Assembly (NCBI GenBank): GCA_943331295.2
Contig: CALQLA020000041.1
Span: 1-43,695 of the forward strand
Source of the DNA: Bordetella parapertussis
GTDB taxonomy: Bacteria > Pseudomonadota > Gammaproteobacteria > Burkholderiales > Casimicrobiaceae
DNA length: 43,695 nt
Direction: 5' to 3'
The notes beneath the pieces were generated by a model. It was not told the origin of the DNA and did no database searches. It worked only from the letters and a program-made list of their open reading frames with translations. A program made the position numbers and the translations under genes. Positions 43,565 to 43,695 of the stretch are shown here, in pieces (the first letter of the stretch is position 1; every line of letters starts with the position of its first letter).

Positions 43565-43695
43565 TTAAGGCGACAATGCGGGAACTTTCCACGACGGCGG
43601 TGATCTGATTGTTTGTGAAACGAGACGGCAGAACGTTTGATCATAAGACGCTGGAAGAAATCCGGTTCATGGCGGTGGAGCGGGTGCGCGAAGGC
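43563..43695 (+). mobile_element. Left part of an IS630-family insertion sequence (runs off right edge)
   Basis: The deacetylase frame ends at an AT-rich junction (ATAATTAAGG, from 43561), which contains TA, the usual IS630 target. A transposase-like frame starts about 50 bases inside. The exact left end and terminal inverted repeat cannot be fixed without the other end. Confidence 0.55.
43615..43695 (+). CDS. IS630-family transposase, N-terminal fragment (runs off right edge)
   Basis: 27 codons are in view from a GTG start: VKRDGRTFDHKTLEEIRFMA followed by VERVREG. This matches the start of a common IS630-type transposase subgroup, whose N-terminal helix-turn-helix begins with a DGR-x-hDH-x-x-LEEIR pattern (h, hydrophobic). 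The catalytic domain lies beyond the window. Confidence 0.75.
   Translation, partial: MKRDGRTFDHKTLEEIRFMAVERVREG

Overview
The window is a stretch of a high-GC chromosome, most likely from a betaproteobacterium. The evidence is the mix of genes: an hrcA/hemH/grpE/dnaK/dnaJ block, an nadK-recN pair, a GrpE/DnaK locus with sigma-32-type promoters, and a Wza/BY-kinase/CpsB-phosphatase polysaccharide locus. The genus cannot be fixed from the sequence alone. No rRNA, tRNA, CRISPR array or prophage was seen. Coding density is high. By eye, the core genes (1-25 kb) are richer in GC than the polysaccharide locus (about 28.5-43.5 kb), which reads like an accessory region.

Layout, left to right. Positions 1-9.3 kb hold the 5' end of purB (leaving the window), a GST, an unknown 164-aa protein, a carboxylate-type MHS symporter followed by acetyl-CoA synthetase, a YqhA-type membrane protein and a GGDEF-EAL protein. 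Positions 8.7-17 kb, read right to left, form a heat-shock block: hrcA, a truncated NTF2-like remnant, hemH, grpE, dnaK, dnaJ, then a solitary branched-chain-amino-acid-type binding protein and a MobA-like nucleotidyltransferase. Sigma-32-like promoters precede grpE and dnaK. nadK and recN diverge from hrcA. Positions 19.8-25.4 kb hold cell-envelope genes on the minus strand: Tat-exported MsrB, a PBP7-type endopeptidase, an Atm1-type ABC exporter, cardiolipin synthase ClsB and its YbhP-like nuclease-fold partner.

Positions 25.5-27.8 kb hold a bufferin-type RiPP operon on the plus strand: an 89-aa four-cysteine precursor (DUF2282), a DUF692/MNIO oxidase and its DUF2063 partner. A DoxX-like fourth gene is present only as a collapsed pseudogene. 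A REP hairpin lies between the precursor and enzyme genes, and a REP-associated tyrosine transposase (RAYT) gene follows convergently. Related REP copies lie after the GGDEF-EAL gene and between dnaK and dnaJ.

Positions 28.6-43.6 kb, read right to left, form an exopolysaccharide locus: polysaccharide deacetylase, carbamoyltransferase, glycosyltransferase, Wza-type export protein, BY-kinase/chain-length protein, a membrane-anchored J-domain protein, a TPR protein with a carbohydrate-binding-like C-terminus, a secreted FecR-like/DUF3494 ice-binding-type protein, a Wzy/O-antigen-ligase family protein, a CpsB-type tyrosine phosphatase and a PF14907-type nucleotidyltransferase. Several junctions are 4-bp stop/start overlaps. 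The deacetylase appears to have lost its start codon to an IS630-family insertion whose transposase begins at the right edge. No flippase or priming transferase is in view; they are probably beyond the right edge or elsewhere.
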